From Terriglobia bacterium (GTDB lineage: Bacteria; Acidobacteriota; Terriglobia; Versatilivoradales; Versatilivoraceae): DNA of 64,000 nt. Shown in pieces: positions 25,649-34,419 of this stretch (positions within the stretch are counted from its first letter, which is position 1; every line of letters begins with the position of its first letter). The stretch lies in assembly GCA_951813285.1 (NCBI GenBank), contig OX638355.1, positions 742,501 through 806,500 of the forward strand. Reading direction: 5' to 3'. The notes under the pieces are model-generated. The model was not told where the DNA came from, made no database searches, and was given only the letters and a program-made list of their open reading frames with translations. Made by a program: the position numbers and the translations under genes.

Positions 25649-26266
25649 CTACGGAGCCTTCATCTTTTGGTCGACCCGCAGGTTGTTGGTCACCGAGAAG
25701 ACCCCGCTGATCCCGTTGGCCTTGACGCCTGCGAGGCTCTTGTCTTCCTGGCTGGCGACAAGACCCGCCAGGATGACGTTGCCGTGTTTGACAATGATGT
25801 GTATGGGAAAGATTCCCAGAGGCTCGCGCTGAAAATACAGGAGTTCGTGCTCGTAGCCGGCAAAGGCTTTCCAGGTCTCGCCGCCAAACCCATAGCCTGC
25901 AAGGTTGGGATCCTGGTAGATGGCGCGGAAGACGGCCATGCGTATGCGGTCGTCGTTGGTTGAGACGGGCAGGACTTCGATCTGATTATCTACCTTCCCC
26001 ACACCCGCGACCCTGGACACTTCCCGCTCGGCCCAGGCCTTCAAGACGGGTCGAAAGGCGTAGCCGCCCAGAGTGACGCGGCCTTCTTCCAGTTCAAAGA
26101 CCAGGTGGTCGAACATGCCGTAGTAGGGAAGCGCCGTCAGCACCTTTCGGATGTTCTCGATCAGTTCCTCCCGGACCGGCTTTTGGGGGAGGCTATGACC
26201 AACTCCGACCCACCACAGCAGAGCCGCCGCCACGGCCACACGAACGAAAGAGCTCGATTGCCGCAT
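25649..26266 (-). CDS. Secreted protein with two BON domains
   Basis: 205 residues from ATG 26266, preceded by GGGAGG. It has a signal peptide (VRVAVAAALLWWVGVGHS). The first BON domain runs about 30-100 (FELEEGRVTLGGYAFRP, GVGKVDNQIEV); the second, longer and interrupted, about 103-200 (IHIIVKHGNVILAGLVASQ, GVFSVTNNLRV). BON domains bind membranes or cell-surface polymers and are common in periplasmic stress proteins. No enzymatic motif is seen. Confidence 0.82.
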   Translation of the reverse strand: MRQSSSFVRVAVAAALLWWVGVGHSLPQKPVREELIENIRKVLTALPYYGMFDHLVFELEEGRVTLGGYAFRPVLKAWAEREVSRVAGVGKVDNQIEVLPVSTNDDRIRMAVFRAIYQDPNLAGYGFGGETWKAFAGYEHELLYFQREPLGIFPIHIIVKHGNVILAGLVASQEDKSLAGVKANGISGVFSVTNNLRVDQKMKAP

Positions 26267-26343
26267 GGTTCCTCCCTGAGATCTCCTGGATGCCGGCCCC
26301 ACTATTGGCGAGCGGGCCGGGGGCCACTTTCCCACCGACCGGG

Positions 26344-27603
26344 TCAGTGCACGATCCTGCCGCTCTTGGGCCACGGCTTCCAGCGCACGGCCTGCAGCGT
26401 GTGACCTCTGCCGTCAGGGCGGCCATTCCTTGCCAGCGCGCTATCGCCCGCAACGGTGATGATGGTCCCGTCCCTGCCTGCCACCGCACTGCCGTAACCA
26501 TGGCCCTTCATCAGGATGTAGACCTCCGGTTCCCAGGTCCCGCCTCCGTCCCAACTGACTCTGGCCCGAACGTCTCCTCCTTCATGGTAAGGGTAGCGGT
26601 TTTCGTAGACGGCCACGACCCCTCCACCGGGAAGAGAGGCCAGGGTGCCGTGAGCCTGGCCGAAGGTCCGGGTCAAGGGCCGGAAGTGGCGCCAACTGCG
26701 TCCGCCGTCGTCGGAATTCGCCAACTGGATGGTCTTGCCCCCCAGCCGGGAGTTGGGAACGCCTCGAATGGCGGCCAACACCCGCAGACCCCCCAAGGAA
26801 ACCAGACCGGTTTCGGCGGCGGTGTCTCGGATCAGGGTCGGTTCTCCCCAGGTGAGTCCCTGGTCCCGGCTGCGAAAAAACACTTCGGCGAAGCGATCCG
26901 AGTGTGCCGCCTCCATCCCCGGATTGTAGGCATCCAGAGCCGCCAGCAGGGTTCCGTCTCCCAGGGCGATGATGGAGTTGCCGTCGCCGGCCAGCGCCCG
27001 ATAGCCGGGAGGGGAACTGAGTGGACGGCTGCTCTCCCAATGCTCTCCTCCGTCCCTGGAACGGGAGATGACCAGGGGACTCAATTCGTGCTTGTCGGCG
27101 GTAACCGCTGGATTTTCCACCAGTTCGGACATCACGGGCTGCAAAGTGGTGGCGGCGTGGCACACCAGGATGTAGGTTCCGGCCGCGCCGAAGGCCTGGG
27201 CGGCCACCGGTTCGCCGCGCGTGTTTGGCAGTCCCTGAAGCCGCCTGCCGGTCCAGCTCCTGCCGTCGTCGTCCGACCGGTAGAGATAGGTGCCGAATCC
27301 GGCGTAGAGGGTTCCATCTTCGGTCCTGACCACCCGGCCGTCCAGCCGCCAGGTGGAGCCGGGAACCGGCAACCGCAGGCGTTCCGCCGACAGGGTCCCC
27401 AGTTCCCTGTGCACGGGCCTGAAGTCCCCTTTGCCCGCCATGTCGGTTCCCGGTCTCAGATAGGGCGTGGCCTCGACCACCCGGATCGGATAATCCAGTG
27501 AAGGGTCCGTCCGGCTGCGGAGCGGGTCTTCCTGGGCAGCCAGACGGCCGGGCAATAGAATTGCGGCAGCCAGTAAAAGGGGGAGTAGCGTTCGAGAAAA
27601 CAT
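26344..27603 (-). CDS. Secreted BNR-repeat sialidase-like beta-propeller
   Basis: 419 residues from ATG 27603, giving a signal peptide (RTLLPLLLAAAILLPGRLAAQ). Asp-box motifs recur: SDDDGRSW, SRDGGEHWE, SRDQGLTW and SDDGGRSW, the mark of six-bladed sialidase-type propellers. An Arg near RLDGRVVRTEDGTLYAG could belong to an Arg triad, but all three cannot be placed by eye. It probably cleaves or binds a glycan outside the cell; exo-sialidase activity is unproven. Confidence 0.8.
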   Translation of the reverse strand: MFSRTLLPLLLAAAILLPGRLAAQEDPLRSRTDPSLDYPIRVVEATPYLRPGTDMAGKGDFRPVHRELGTLSAERLRLPVPGSTWRLDGRVVRTEDGTLYAGFGTYLYRSDDDGRSWTGRRLQGLPNTRGEPVAAQAFGAAGTYILVCHAATTLQPVMSELVENPAVTADKHELSPLVISRSRDGGEHWESSRPLSSPPGYRALAGDGNSIIALGDGTLLAALDAYNPGMEAAHSDRFAEVFFRSRDQGLTWGEPTLIRDTAAETGLVSLGGLRVLAAIRGVPNSRLGGKTIQLANSDDGGRSWRHFRPLTRTFGQAHGTLASLPGGGVVAVYENRYPYHEGGDVRARVSWDGGGTWEPEVYILMKGHGYGSAVAGRDGTIITVAGDSALARNGRPDGRGHTLQAVRWKPWPKSGRIVH

Positions 27604-27811
27604 GTCGGGACCCAAGAGAGAACGGGCAGTGGAATCAGCAGGAATCAGGGCCATCAAAGCCTAGCAGAAATCGGAGTGCCGAGAGCGAAAAAGAGGGGAT
27701 TGAGATACTATGTCACTGATGGCAACTAACGGTAGAAGAGGGCTCCTGTCCCTGAAGCATTTGCAGTATCCGTACCGGCCTGATAAAGCACACAAAACGA
27801 AGGAGCGAAAA

Positions 27812-28087
27812 ATGAATCGGTTGTGGGTCCTGCCGGCCTTGCTTGTAGTTGCAGCGGCGTGGAACGCCACCGCGGAACCTCCAACGCAGGCAGCCGATGC
27901 GAAGATACTGAACAAATGGCTTGGCGCCTGGAAGTCCCTTGTCGTAAAGCATCGCGGCGAGTGGTGGATTGGCTGGATTGAGGAAGTCCCCGGCGTGAAT
28001 TGGCAAGAACGCACACATGAGGAGTTGATGCAAGGCCTTACGGAAGCGCTCTCGGAAGCACTTGAACTCAACGGATTGCGTCCATGA
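27812..28087 (+). pseudogene. Chimeric ORF: secretion leader joined to a HicB-like domain
   Basis: 91 residues from ATG 27812 with a strong AAGGAG 7 bases upstream. Residues 1-22 are a good signal peptide (RLWVLPALLVVAAAW). Residues 30-42 (ILNKWLGAWKSL) look like the first turn of a lipocalin-type secreted protein. From residue 46 the sequence changes to GEWWIGWIEEVPGVNWQERT, the antitoxin-type HicB fold, which is normally cytoplasmic. A deletion fusing two genes is the simplest reading, so I class it as a relic, though the ribosome site and the 4-base overlap with the oxidoreductase start suggest it is still translated. Confidence 0.5.
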
Positions 28088-29214
28088 ACATTGGCGTCGT
28101 CGGAGCCGGAATCTTCGGCATGGCGGCCGCGCTCGAGCTGCGCCATCGCGGCCACGGGGTTACCCTGTTCGAACGCGGCCGCATCCCCAACCCCGAGGCC
28201 TCCAGCACCGATGTATCCAAGTGTATTCGCCGCACCAACTACCCGCACGAGACCTACGTGGAGCTGGCGAGCCGGGCGGCCGCCCAGTGGCGGGAGTGGC
28301 ACGAGCGCACCAGTCGCTCCATCTACTTCCAGACCGGCCAAGTGATTGCGCTGAGCGGCTTCGGACCGGAGCACCCGTCCCTGACCGGCTGGGAGACACT
28401 GACCCGGCTGGCGACCGATATCCGGGAGTTGACGGTGAAGGAGGCGGAAGAGCGGTTTCCCCAGTTGGTTCTGACCGGCCAGGATCGCCTGTTCTACGAT
28501 CCCTGGGCCGGATACCTGCGTAGCGGCCAGGCGCTGGAGGATCTGGCGAGGCTGGCTCGGGACTCGGGAGTGACCCTGCGTGAGAACACTGCAGTGGAAG
28601 CCGTGGAGGAGACCGGCACCGGCGCCAGGGTCTGCTGGGATTCCGGCCGGCAGGACTTTGACCGGGTGGTGGTGGCGGCCGGCCCCTGGCTGGCGGAACT
28701 GCTGCCGGCCATGCGAACCCGGATACGCCTCACGCGGCAGCAGATGGCCTTCTTCGTTCCCACCGATCCGGCGCCCTTCCGGCGCGCCCGCTTCCCAGTC
28801 TGGTCGATCCTTTCCCCCGGCAATCTCTGGTACGGATTCCCCTACCTGCACGAGGGATGGGTGAAGGTGGCGGAAGACAGCAAGGTGGAGGACACCCGCG
28901 CGGACGTCTCGCGTGAACCCACGGCAGAGTTCCTGGACTGGGCGCGGGAGTTCGTGGCCCGGTGCATCCCCGCTCTCAGCCGGGGAGAGCTGGTCGGCGG
29001 CCGCTCCTGTCTCTACACCAACATGGCCGACATGGAGGACGAGCAGTTCGTCATCGATTGGGCGCCGGGGCGCGAACGGGTGCTGATCGCCGGGTGCGGC
29101 TGCGGCCACGGCTTCAAGTTCGGCGGCTCCATCGGGCCGGTGATCGCAGACGCACTGGAGGAACGGGAGAATCCCCTGGGGGACCTGTTCCGGATTGGAA
29201 ACCGGTTCCATTGA
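28084..29214 (+). CDS. FAD-dependent amino-compound oxidase (DAO family, sarcosine-oxidase-like)
   Basis: 376 residues. It begins NIGVVGAGIFGMAAALELRHRGH, the FAD-binding fold, with acidic strand end TLFERG. The DAO-type middle contains DRVVVAAGPWLAELL, and the end has GCGCGHGFKFGGSIGPVIAD, as in monomeric sarcosine oxidase and N-methyltryptophan oxidase, where a nearby Cys holds FAD covalently; GCGCGHG may supply it. It overlaps the HicB-like chimera by 4 bases and precedes an M19 dipeptidase by 20 bases, suggesting degradation of modified amino acids or dipeptides. Confidence 0.88.
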   Translation: MNIGVVGAGIFGMAAALELRHRGHGVTLFERGRIPNPEASSTDVSKCIRRTNYPHETYVELASRAAAQWREWHERTSRSIYFQTGQVIALSGFGPEHPSLTGWETLTRLATDIRELTVKEAEERFPQLVLTGQDRLFYDPWAGYLRSGQALEDLARLARDSGVTLRENTAVEAVEETGTGARVCWDSGRQDFDRVVVAAGPWLAELLPAMRTRIRLTRQQMAFFVPTDPAPFRRARFPVWSILSPGNLWYGFPYLHEGWVKVAEDSKVEDTRADVSREPTAEFLDWAREFVARCIPALSRGELVGGRSCLYTNMADMEDEQFVIDWAPGRERVLIAGCGCGHGFKFGGSIGPVIADALEERENPLGDLFRIGNRFH

Positions 29215-29234
29215 GGAAGAAAGGAGTGACGGGT

Positions 29235-30236
29235 ATGGACGCCAGAAAGGTCTATGACGAAGCCATCGTAATCGACGGCCTGAGCATCAGCAACTGGGAC
29301 AGCGATGCCGTCTTCCAGCGCCTGAGGACCGGCAACCTCACCGCCATCAACGCCACCGTGGCCACCTGGGAAAACTTCCAGCAGACCATGGCTCACCTGG
29401 CCAAGTGGATGCGGCGTTTTCGCGAGCGCCAGGACATCCTGCAGGTCAAGGAAACGGCCGACATCCTCACCGCCAAGAAGCAGGGAAAGACCGGAATCAT
29501 CCTGGGATTTCAGAACGCCTCGCCCATAGAGAACGAGCTGGACCGGCTGGGGCTGTTCCTGGCGCTGGGGGTGCGAGTCATCCAGCTCACCTACCACGAG
29601 ACCAATCTGCTGGGAAGCGGCTGCTGGGAGCGGTTCGACAGCGGCTTGAGCAACTTCGGGGTGGATGCGGTGCGGGAGATGAACCGGCTGGGCATCCTCA
29701 TCGACCTGTCTCACGTGGGCCCCAAGACCACCATGGAGGCCATCGAGATGTCGGAGCAGCCGGTCGCCATCACCCATGCCAACGCCCGCAGCTTCTACAA
29801 CCACCCGCGCAACAAGCAGGAGGACGCCCTCAAGCTGCTGGCCGAAAAGGGGGGTGTGGTCGGAGCCACCTCATACACACCCTTCCTTCCCAAGGGATAC
29901 GATTCGACGCTGGAGGACTTCGTGGATGCCCTCGACAACATGGTGGAGCGGATCGGCCTGGACCACGTGGCCATCGGCACCGACTCCACCCACGATCAGC
30001 CGCTGGAGTTCTGGCACTACATCGTCTCCCAGCAGGGCACCAAGTTCCCCTCCACCTTCGCCGACGGCTCGGTGCCCTACACCGAGATAAACTTTCAGCC
30101 CAAGGGGATCGACACCCCGGCCGAGTTCCCCAACTTGGCTGACGCGCTTGCCAATCGCGGCTACAGCGCCGAAGACATCACCAAGCTGTTGGGTGGAAAC
30201 TGGCTGAAGCTCTTCGAGAGAGTGTGGAATCCCTGA
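29235..30236 (+). CDS. M19-family (renal-type) dipeptidase
   Basis: 333 residues from ATG 29235, behind AAGGAG. M19 features: VIDGLSISNWDS near the start (most homologues have DGHxD here, so the first two zinc ligands look altered), GFQNASPIENELDRL, RVIQLTYHETNLLGSGC, GILIDLSHVGPKTTMEA and PVAITHANARSFYNHPRN, followed by HVAIGTDSTHDQP. The altered HxD motif means activity may differ from classical Zn-dependent dipeptidases. It is co-directional with the flavoprotein oxidase. Confidence 0.85.
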   Translation: MDARKVYDEAIVIDGLSISNWDSDAVFQRLRTGNLTAINATVATWENFQQTMAHLAKWMRRFRERQDILQVKETADILTAKKQGKTGIILGFQNASPIENELDRLGLFLALGVRVIQLTYHETNLLGSGCWERFDSGLSNFGVDAVREMNRLGILIDLSHVGPKTTMEAIEMSEQPVAITHANARSFYNHPRNKQEDALKLLAEKGGVVGATSYTPFLPKGYDSTLEDFVDALDNMVERIGLDHVAIGTDSTHDQPLEFWHYIVSQQGTKFPSTFADGSVPYTEINFQPKGIDTPAEFPNLADALANRGYSAEDITKLLGGNWLKLFERVWNP

Positions 30237-30431
30237 GGAAGAGAGCTACAGGGGACTGGTTGCCCACCACGGCGGGTCTAGTGGGTACCCAAGTTGAGCA
30301 GGGCGCCTGGAATCTCAGCGGTTGGCAATTCCCCTGATTACCGGTTCCCGTTTGGCAATTTCGGGTCGATCAAGGGACGAAGCGATCGTCGCCTCAACCT
30401 CAGCGAACCAGCCCGCCCTCTTGCAGCACCG

Positions 30432-30644
30432 TCACTCACTCCGCCTCACAACAGACCACAAGTAGAGGAGCATGCCGGCACCCACCAGTAACCCCCCCAG
30501 GCACAGGAACAGGAAGAATGAAAGCGGATGGTTCCAGTAGAGGGTGGCCAGTTCGATTCCCAGCCCCGATGCGATCAGCAGTCCCGACAGTTGCAACCGC
30601 CCGACGAAACCCGGCCTTAACCCCAGCAATCGAAAAAGGCTCAT
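30432..30644 (-). CDS. Small two-helix membrane protein of the multiheme cytochrome cluster
   Basis: 70 residues from ATG 30644, overlapping the tetraheme cytochrome stop by 4 bases. Two hydrophobic segments (about 17-35 and 42-62) are separated by TLYWNHP, and the end is VVRRSE. There are no Cys residues or heme sites. Tight coupling suggests it is a membrane subunit or assembly partner of the cytochromes upstream in the same transcript. I do not recognise a named family. Confidence 0.65.
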   Translation of the reverse strand: MSLFRLLGLRPGFVGRLQLSGLLIASGLGIELATLYWNHPLSFFLFLCLGGLLVGAGMLLYLWSVVRRSE

Positions 30645-31258
30645 TGCGTTGCCTCCGGGTCCCATCGCCGGAACCGGTCCAGCTTTGAGACCTCGTGAAC
30701 CAGGTTGTGACACATCAGACATGACTTTTCACCACTGAGCAGTTGCGCCCGGAAAGGTGCATGAACTGACTGCTCCTCATAGGATCTGGCCCCGTCGTGG
30801 CACTCCAGACAGGCCCGGTTGTCATAGGGCTCATACAACTCTACAGGGTCGGATGCCGAGCCCCAGAAGTTGTGCCACACATGCTTCACGCCGCGGATCT
30901 TGTCATCGAGGTCGCCGAACATGGTGTAGTTGGTGTGGCAGGTGTAACAGGCCCGGTCGGCGGGGATGCGCTTGTTCTGATAGTGGGATGCGGGAAGAAA
31001 GCGGGCGTGGTCAATGTACAGACTCTCCCCGTAGGGTTGAATGATGTGGCAAGAAAGACAGAACCGCGTAGTCTTTGCCTGCTCGTAATGTCGTCCGGCA
31101 CCACCCAGAAGCAGCAGCCCCGGCAGCACGAAAAGAGCCAGGAAAGCCAGAATCCTGCCTCCCAGTGTGCCGGTCAAATCGGGCCTGCGGACAAGGAGCC
31201 CAACCAGCGCGATTGTCACGACCGCCAGGAAACCCAGGCTGATGGCGTAACCGGTCAT
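30641..31258 (-). CDS. Membrane-anchored tetraheme cytochrome c (NapC/NrfH/CycX-like)
   Basis: 205 residues. Two hydrophobic segments near the N-terminus (4-22 and 36-55) are followed by four CXXCH sites: CLSCH, CYTCH, CLECH and CLMCH. This fits small quinol-oxidising cytochromes of the NapC/NrfH group, which pass electrons from the quinone pool to a periplasmic multiheme enzyme. The gene follows the octaheme gene by 24 bases, like the hao-cycX arrangement of Epsilonproteobacteria. The predicted role is electron transfer between quinol and the octaheme protein. Confidence 0.8.
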   Translation of the reverse strand: MTGYAISLGFLAVVTIALVGLLVRRPDLTGTLGGRILAFLALFVLPGLLLLGGAGRHYEQAKTTRFCLSCHIIQPYGESLYIDHARFLPASHYQNKRIPADRACYTCHTNYTMFGDLDDKIRGVKHVWHNFWGSASDPVELYEPYDNRACLECHDGARSYEEQSVHAPFRAQLLSGEKSCLMCHNLVHEVSKLDRFRRWDPEATQ

Positions 31259-31282
31259 TGGAATAGGTCCCCGGAGCGTCGA

Positions 31283-32536
31283 CTAGTGGCTCTTGCGCAA
31301 CTCCTGCGCCAGCATCTTGATCTCGGTCAAATCCTGCAGCATCTCACTCCAACCATACCAAAGCGCGTAATCGGGATTGTTGTGAAACACACCCTGAAAG
31401 GCTCGCATCCGGTGTTCCAGGTGCATCTTGAAGAGTCGCTGTTCGATCACCGAGGGCGCGTCGTGGAAAGCCAGCAAATCCGGGAAGTTGTAGGCGTAGT
31501 GCTCCGGCTTGCGCAACACGCCGTCACGATAGAGTGCGCTGACAATGCGAATTGCCTCGGCCAACAACCGGTCCGCCTCCCGAATCATTTCGTCGCCCTT
31601 TTTGAGCTCCGCTCGCACAAGATTGGCCGAATGGCATTGCTCGCAAACCTCGATCATGCGGTCACGCTCTGCCTGCCACTCTTCCTGGGTCAGGCGGGCG
31701 ACGTCCGCTTGCTTGACGGCATCGAGACGCGCGGTTGGATTCCCCTGAGGGTCCAGGACCCCAAGCGCCTGAAGAATGGTGGTTTGATCCGCCGCCCACT
31801 GCGGGTCTTCCGGCAAGGGCAATCGCACGGCCAGGAATCCCCAGGCGGTCCGAACACCGTGGTCCCCCTGCGGCATGTGACACGTTTGGCAGGTGGGGGC
31901 CGCAGCCTCCTCCGGTAGCGTTCCGTTCTGCTTGAGGAGGTGCCGAACTCCATGCTTGGATGAGGAGTACATTTCCCATTGTGGATGATCGATGCCCATG
32001 TGGCAGGTCCGGCATGCCTGCGGTTCCCGAGCTTCCTTGACGGAAAACAGGTGGCGGGTGTGGCAGGCATCGCAGGAGGCGAGCCCGAACATCACACCAT
32101 CCGCCCTCAACTCCCGGATCTCCTCTTCACTCTTCAACCCCAGACGATGGCACCCGCCGCAGCCTTTCATACCTTCGGTCATGGCCATCGGAAGCCAATG
32201 TGTCGTCGGCATGGCGTTCATGCTGACCCAGGCCAGAGCGTGCTTGCCGCCTTCGAACTGCTTCGTCTGGATCGGATGGCATGTGCCACAGACGTCCGGT
32301 GTGGCCGTCTTGACCAATGCCACATCGTCCGCCGTGCGATGCCGGTTTCCATGACAAAGGGAGCAATCCACCCCTTCCGTGCTGTGCCGGCTCAGTTCCC
32401 AATCAGTGACGATGTTCGGCGTCGCGTCACGGTGGCACTCGACACAATCCGACGACGCGCGAGGTGTATCTTTCCCGCTGCCACAGGCTGTCAGAGCCAG
32501 AACGACCAACAGCAGGCATCCGTGTTTCCAACGCAT
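31283..32536 (-). CDS. Octaheme cytochrome c lipoprotein, hydroxylamine-oxidoreductase (HAO) family
   Basis: 417 residues from ATG 32536. The leader ends in a lipobox (ALTACGSG), so it should be a lipoprotein. Eight CXXCH sites are seen in order: CVECH, CSLCH, CGTCH, CGGCH, CDACH, CRTCH, CQTCH and CEQCH. The helical tail (RMRAFQGVFHNNPDYALWYG) is typical of HAO-type multiheme proteins. HAO enzymes oxidise hydroxylamine, while epsilonproteobacterial forms with a CycX partner are thought to reduce it or nitrite. The linked quinol-type tetraheme gene favours the reductive direction (inference). No nitrification gene is in the window. Confidence 0.85.
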   Translation of the reverse strand: MRWKHGCLLLVVLALTACGSGKDTPRASSDCVECHRDATPNIVTDWELSRHSTEGVDCSLCHGNRHRTADDVALVKTATPDVCGTCHPIQTKQFEGGKHALAWVSMNAMPTTHWLPMAMTEGMKGCGGCHRLGLKSEEEIRELRADGVMFGLASCDACHTRHLFSVKEAREPQACRTCHMGIDHPQWEMYSSSKHGVRHLLKQNGTLPEEAAAPTCQTCHMPQGDHGVRTAWGFLAVRLPLPEDPQWAADQTTILQALGVLDPQGNPTARLDAVKQADVARLTQEEWQAERDRMIEVCEQCHSANLVRAELKKGDEMIREADRLLAEAIRIVSALYRDGVLRKPEHYAYNFPDLLAFHDAPSVIEQRLFKMHLEHRMRAFQGVFHNNPDYALWYGWSEMLQDLTEIKMLAQELRKSH

Positions 32537-32912
32537 TGGTCTGTTTCCTCCTGGTTGCAACAGGATCACCGTTGCCGCCGGCCGGTGTTTCTCCGGAATC
32601 GCGATTCTCGCCCTCGACCGGCGATCCGATCTGCTTCTTTCTATAATATGCCACGCGCCATTGCGCAACTTGACCCGGAACTGGCCCGGGGCGGCAAGCC
32701 GTCGCTCCGACTGGAACCCCTCGTCGGAACCCGGTTCGAATATCAGAATAGAAACGGAAAGGTGGAACAGCGCAAGTCCTTAAATACAGGTCATAAACCA
32801 CCAGACCCCGGGCGGTTCAGCGCTCGGGGTGTGGCGTTCACTGACAGGTTGCCGGACTTGGCGGATGGCCATTGGTCTCACTGGGATCTTCAGGCAAAAC
32901 CAACCTCGATGT
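32537..32912. other. Gap between the octaheme gene and the NHL-propeller gene
   Basis: This 376-base stretch separates two minus-strand genes. It must hold the promoter of the cytochrome cluster, but no clear paired -35/-10 or regulator palindrome is visible. Open frames here are short shadows without ribosome sites. Nothing else is recognised. Confidence 0.45.
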
Positions 32913-33878
32913 TTACTGCCTCACGTATTTGCGCAGCACCTTGGAGCCGGGAGGGGCCTGGCGTTTGGTGTAGGAAAAGGTGACCTGGCCGACGTAGATG
33001 TCTCCGTGGGAATCCACCGCCACCGAATGGGGAGAGAAAAAGCGTCCCGTGCCGTAGGGGTCCTCCTCGCACCACTCGGCCAGGATGGCACCGTCCGCGG
33101 CCCTGACGGTCATACGGGCGGCGGGCTTGTCGAGCCGGGCCTCGCGGCCATACATGAAGATGCCGCCGATTTCGGCCACGCAGAAGTTATGTTCCCGATC
33201 CTGGCACAAATCGTTGGGCCACCAGACTTCGGTCCACTGGTCCAGGTATTCCCCATCGGGCGAGAAAATCTGGATGCGTGAGTTCTGGCGGTCGGCCACG
33301 TAGACCTTCCCCTCCGGATCCACGTAGACGCCATGAGGTTGGTTGAACTGGGAGGGGCCGTCTCCAGGGTCTCCCCAGGAGAGCAGCAACTGACCGTCCG
33401 GGCTGAACTTGTGCACCCGGGCATTGCCGTATCCGTCAGAGACGAACAGGTTTCCGTCGGGAGCCAGGGCCACGTCGGTGGGCGTGTTGAAGGGCGGGCC
33501 GGAACGCAGGATGGACTGATGGTCGGTGCCGTTGTAACCGGTGTCGGCCACGCCGTCGGAGGGCGCCAGGGTCATCAGCAGCTCTCCCTCCGGCGTGAAC
33601 TTGTGAACCCGGTGCCCGTTGTCGTCCACGCAGTAAACGGAGTCATCGGGGCCGATGAAGATCATGTGGGGCCTCACGAAGCGCCCCTTCCCCCAGGAAT
33701 CCAGATAGCTGCCGTCCCGGCCAAAGATCACCACCGGATTTTCGGCGCGGCAGAACGCGTAGACCCGGTCCCGCGAGTCCACCGCGATCCCTGGGACTTC
33801 TCCCAGGTCCCACCCCTCGGGCAGCCTGGCCCAACCCTCCGCCTCTTCAAATGTCAACTGACCGGATCCAAGTTTCAC
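32913..33878 (-). CDS. NHL-repeat beta-propeller protein
   Basis: 321 residues from GTG 33878, which has GGGAGGAG about 8 bases upstream; a longer ATG frame to 33929 lacks one. NHL-type blades repeat through the whole chain: VPGIAVDSRDRVYAF, PHMIFIGPDDSVYCVD, PTDVALAPDGNLFVSDGYG, PHGVYVDPEGKVYVADRQN and PHSVAVDSHGDIYVGQ. Similar propellers are found in peptidyl-alpha-hydroxyglycine lyases and in many uncharacterised environmental bacterial proteins. No signal peptide is seen with this start. Function unknown. Confidence 0.82.
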   Translation of the reverse strand: MKLGSGQLTFEEAEGWARLPEGWDLGEVPGIAVDSRDRVYAFCRAENPVVIFGRDGSYLDSWGKGRFVRPHMIFIGPDDSVYCVDDNGHRVHKFTPEGELLMTLAPSDGVADTGYNGTDHQSILRSGPPFNTPTDVALAPDGNLFVSDGYGNARVHKFSPDGQLLLSWGDPGDGPSQFNQPHGVYVDPEGKVYVADRQNSRIQIFSPDGEYLDQWTEVWWPNDLCQDREHNFCVAEIGGIFMYGREARLDKPAARMTVRAADGAILAEWCEEDPYGTGRFFSPHSVAVDSHGDIYVGQVTFSYTKRQAPPGSKVLRKYVRQ

Positions 33879-34179
33879 TGGTTTCGCTCCTCCCTGGTTG
33901 GAACTGGAAAAGCCTAATACTAGGGTCATGACTACGGAGTGTCAATGACGGTAGGGACCGTTAAGACTTACACGATATTCCAGCCCTTGACACATCGACG
34001 ATTTCGCTACCATACTCGCCCCGTAGCGCAAAATCCTCCTCCCTATCTGGATCAAATCGTAATGAGGTAATATACCTGTAACGATTCTGACGTCGACTCA
34101 AATTCCGCGCTTGATCATACCCGTCCCCGCCCCGTGCGTATCCGAATAGACTCGGCGACTCGAAGTATCTGTTCAGGAG
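33879..34179. other. Intergenic stretch before the DUF433 gene
   Basis: About 300 bases between divergent genes, less GC-rich than its surroundings. It must carry promoters for the NHL-propeller gene (leftward) and the DUF433 gene (rightward). No repeat, RNA or open frame of note is seen. Confidence 0.4.
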
Positions 34180-34419
34180 ATGAGTGATGTTGGGACTTCA
34201 GCGAATAACCTTCGATCCGAACGTGATGGGCGGGCGGGCATCAGAGGAATGCGCGTCACAGTCTCTCTTGTGCTTAACCTTGTTGCCAATGGGATGTCTG
34301 CAGAGGAGATTGTAGAAGCCTATCCCTACCTCGAACGGGATGACATCCGCCAAGCACTACGATACGCTGCATTGCTAGCCGAGGAATCTGTCCACCCATT
34401 GGAGCGGGAGCCGGCGTGA
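34180..34419 (+). CDS. DUF433-family antitoxin-like protein
   Basis: 79 residues. The DUF433 core is present: GIRGMRVTVSLVLNLVANGMSAEEIVEAYPYLERDDIRQAL, a winged-helix-like domain found in VapB-type antitoxins that pair with DUF5615 PIN-like proteins. The predicted partner follows with a 4-base overlap but is cut short. It may still act as a DNA-binding autorepressor. The start at 34180 follows CAGGAGATG. Confidence 0.85.
   Translation: MSDVGTSANNLRSERDGRAGIRGMRVTVSLVLNLVANGMSAEEIVEAYPYLERDDIRQALRYAALLAEESVHPLEREPA

Noticed and set aside
27661-29211. 516-residue minus-strand open frame over the HicB chimera and the flavoprotein oxidase
   Set aside because: It lacks motifs and lies antisense to a clear FAD-dependent oxidase with a good start.
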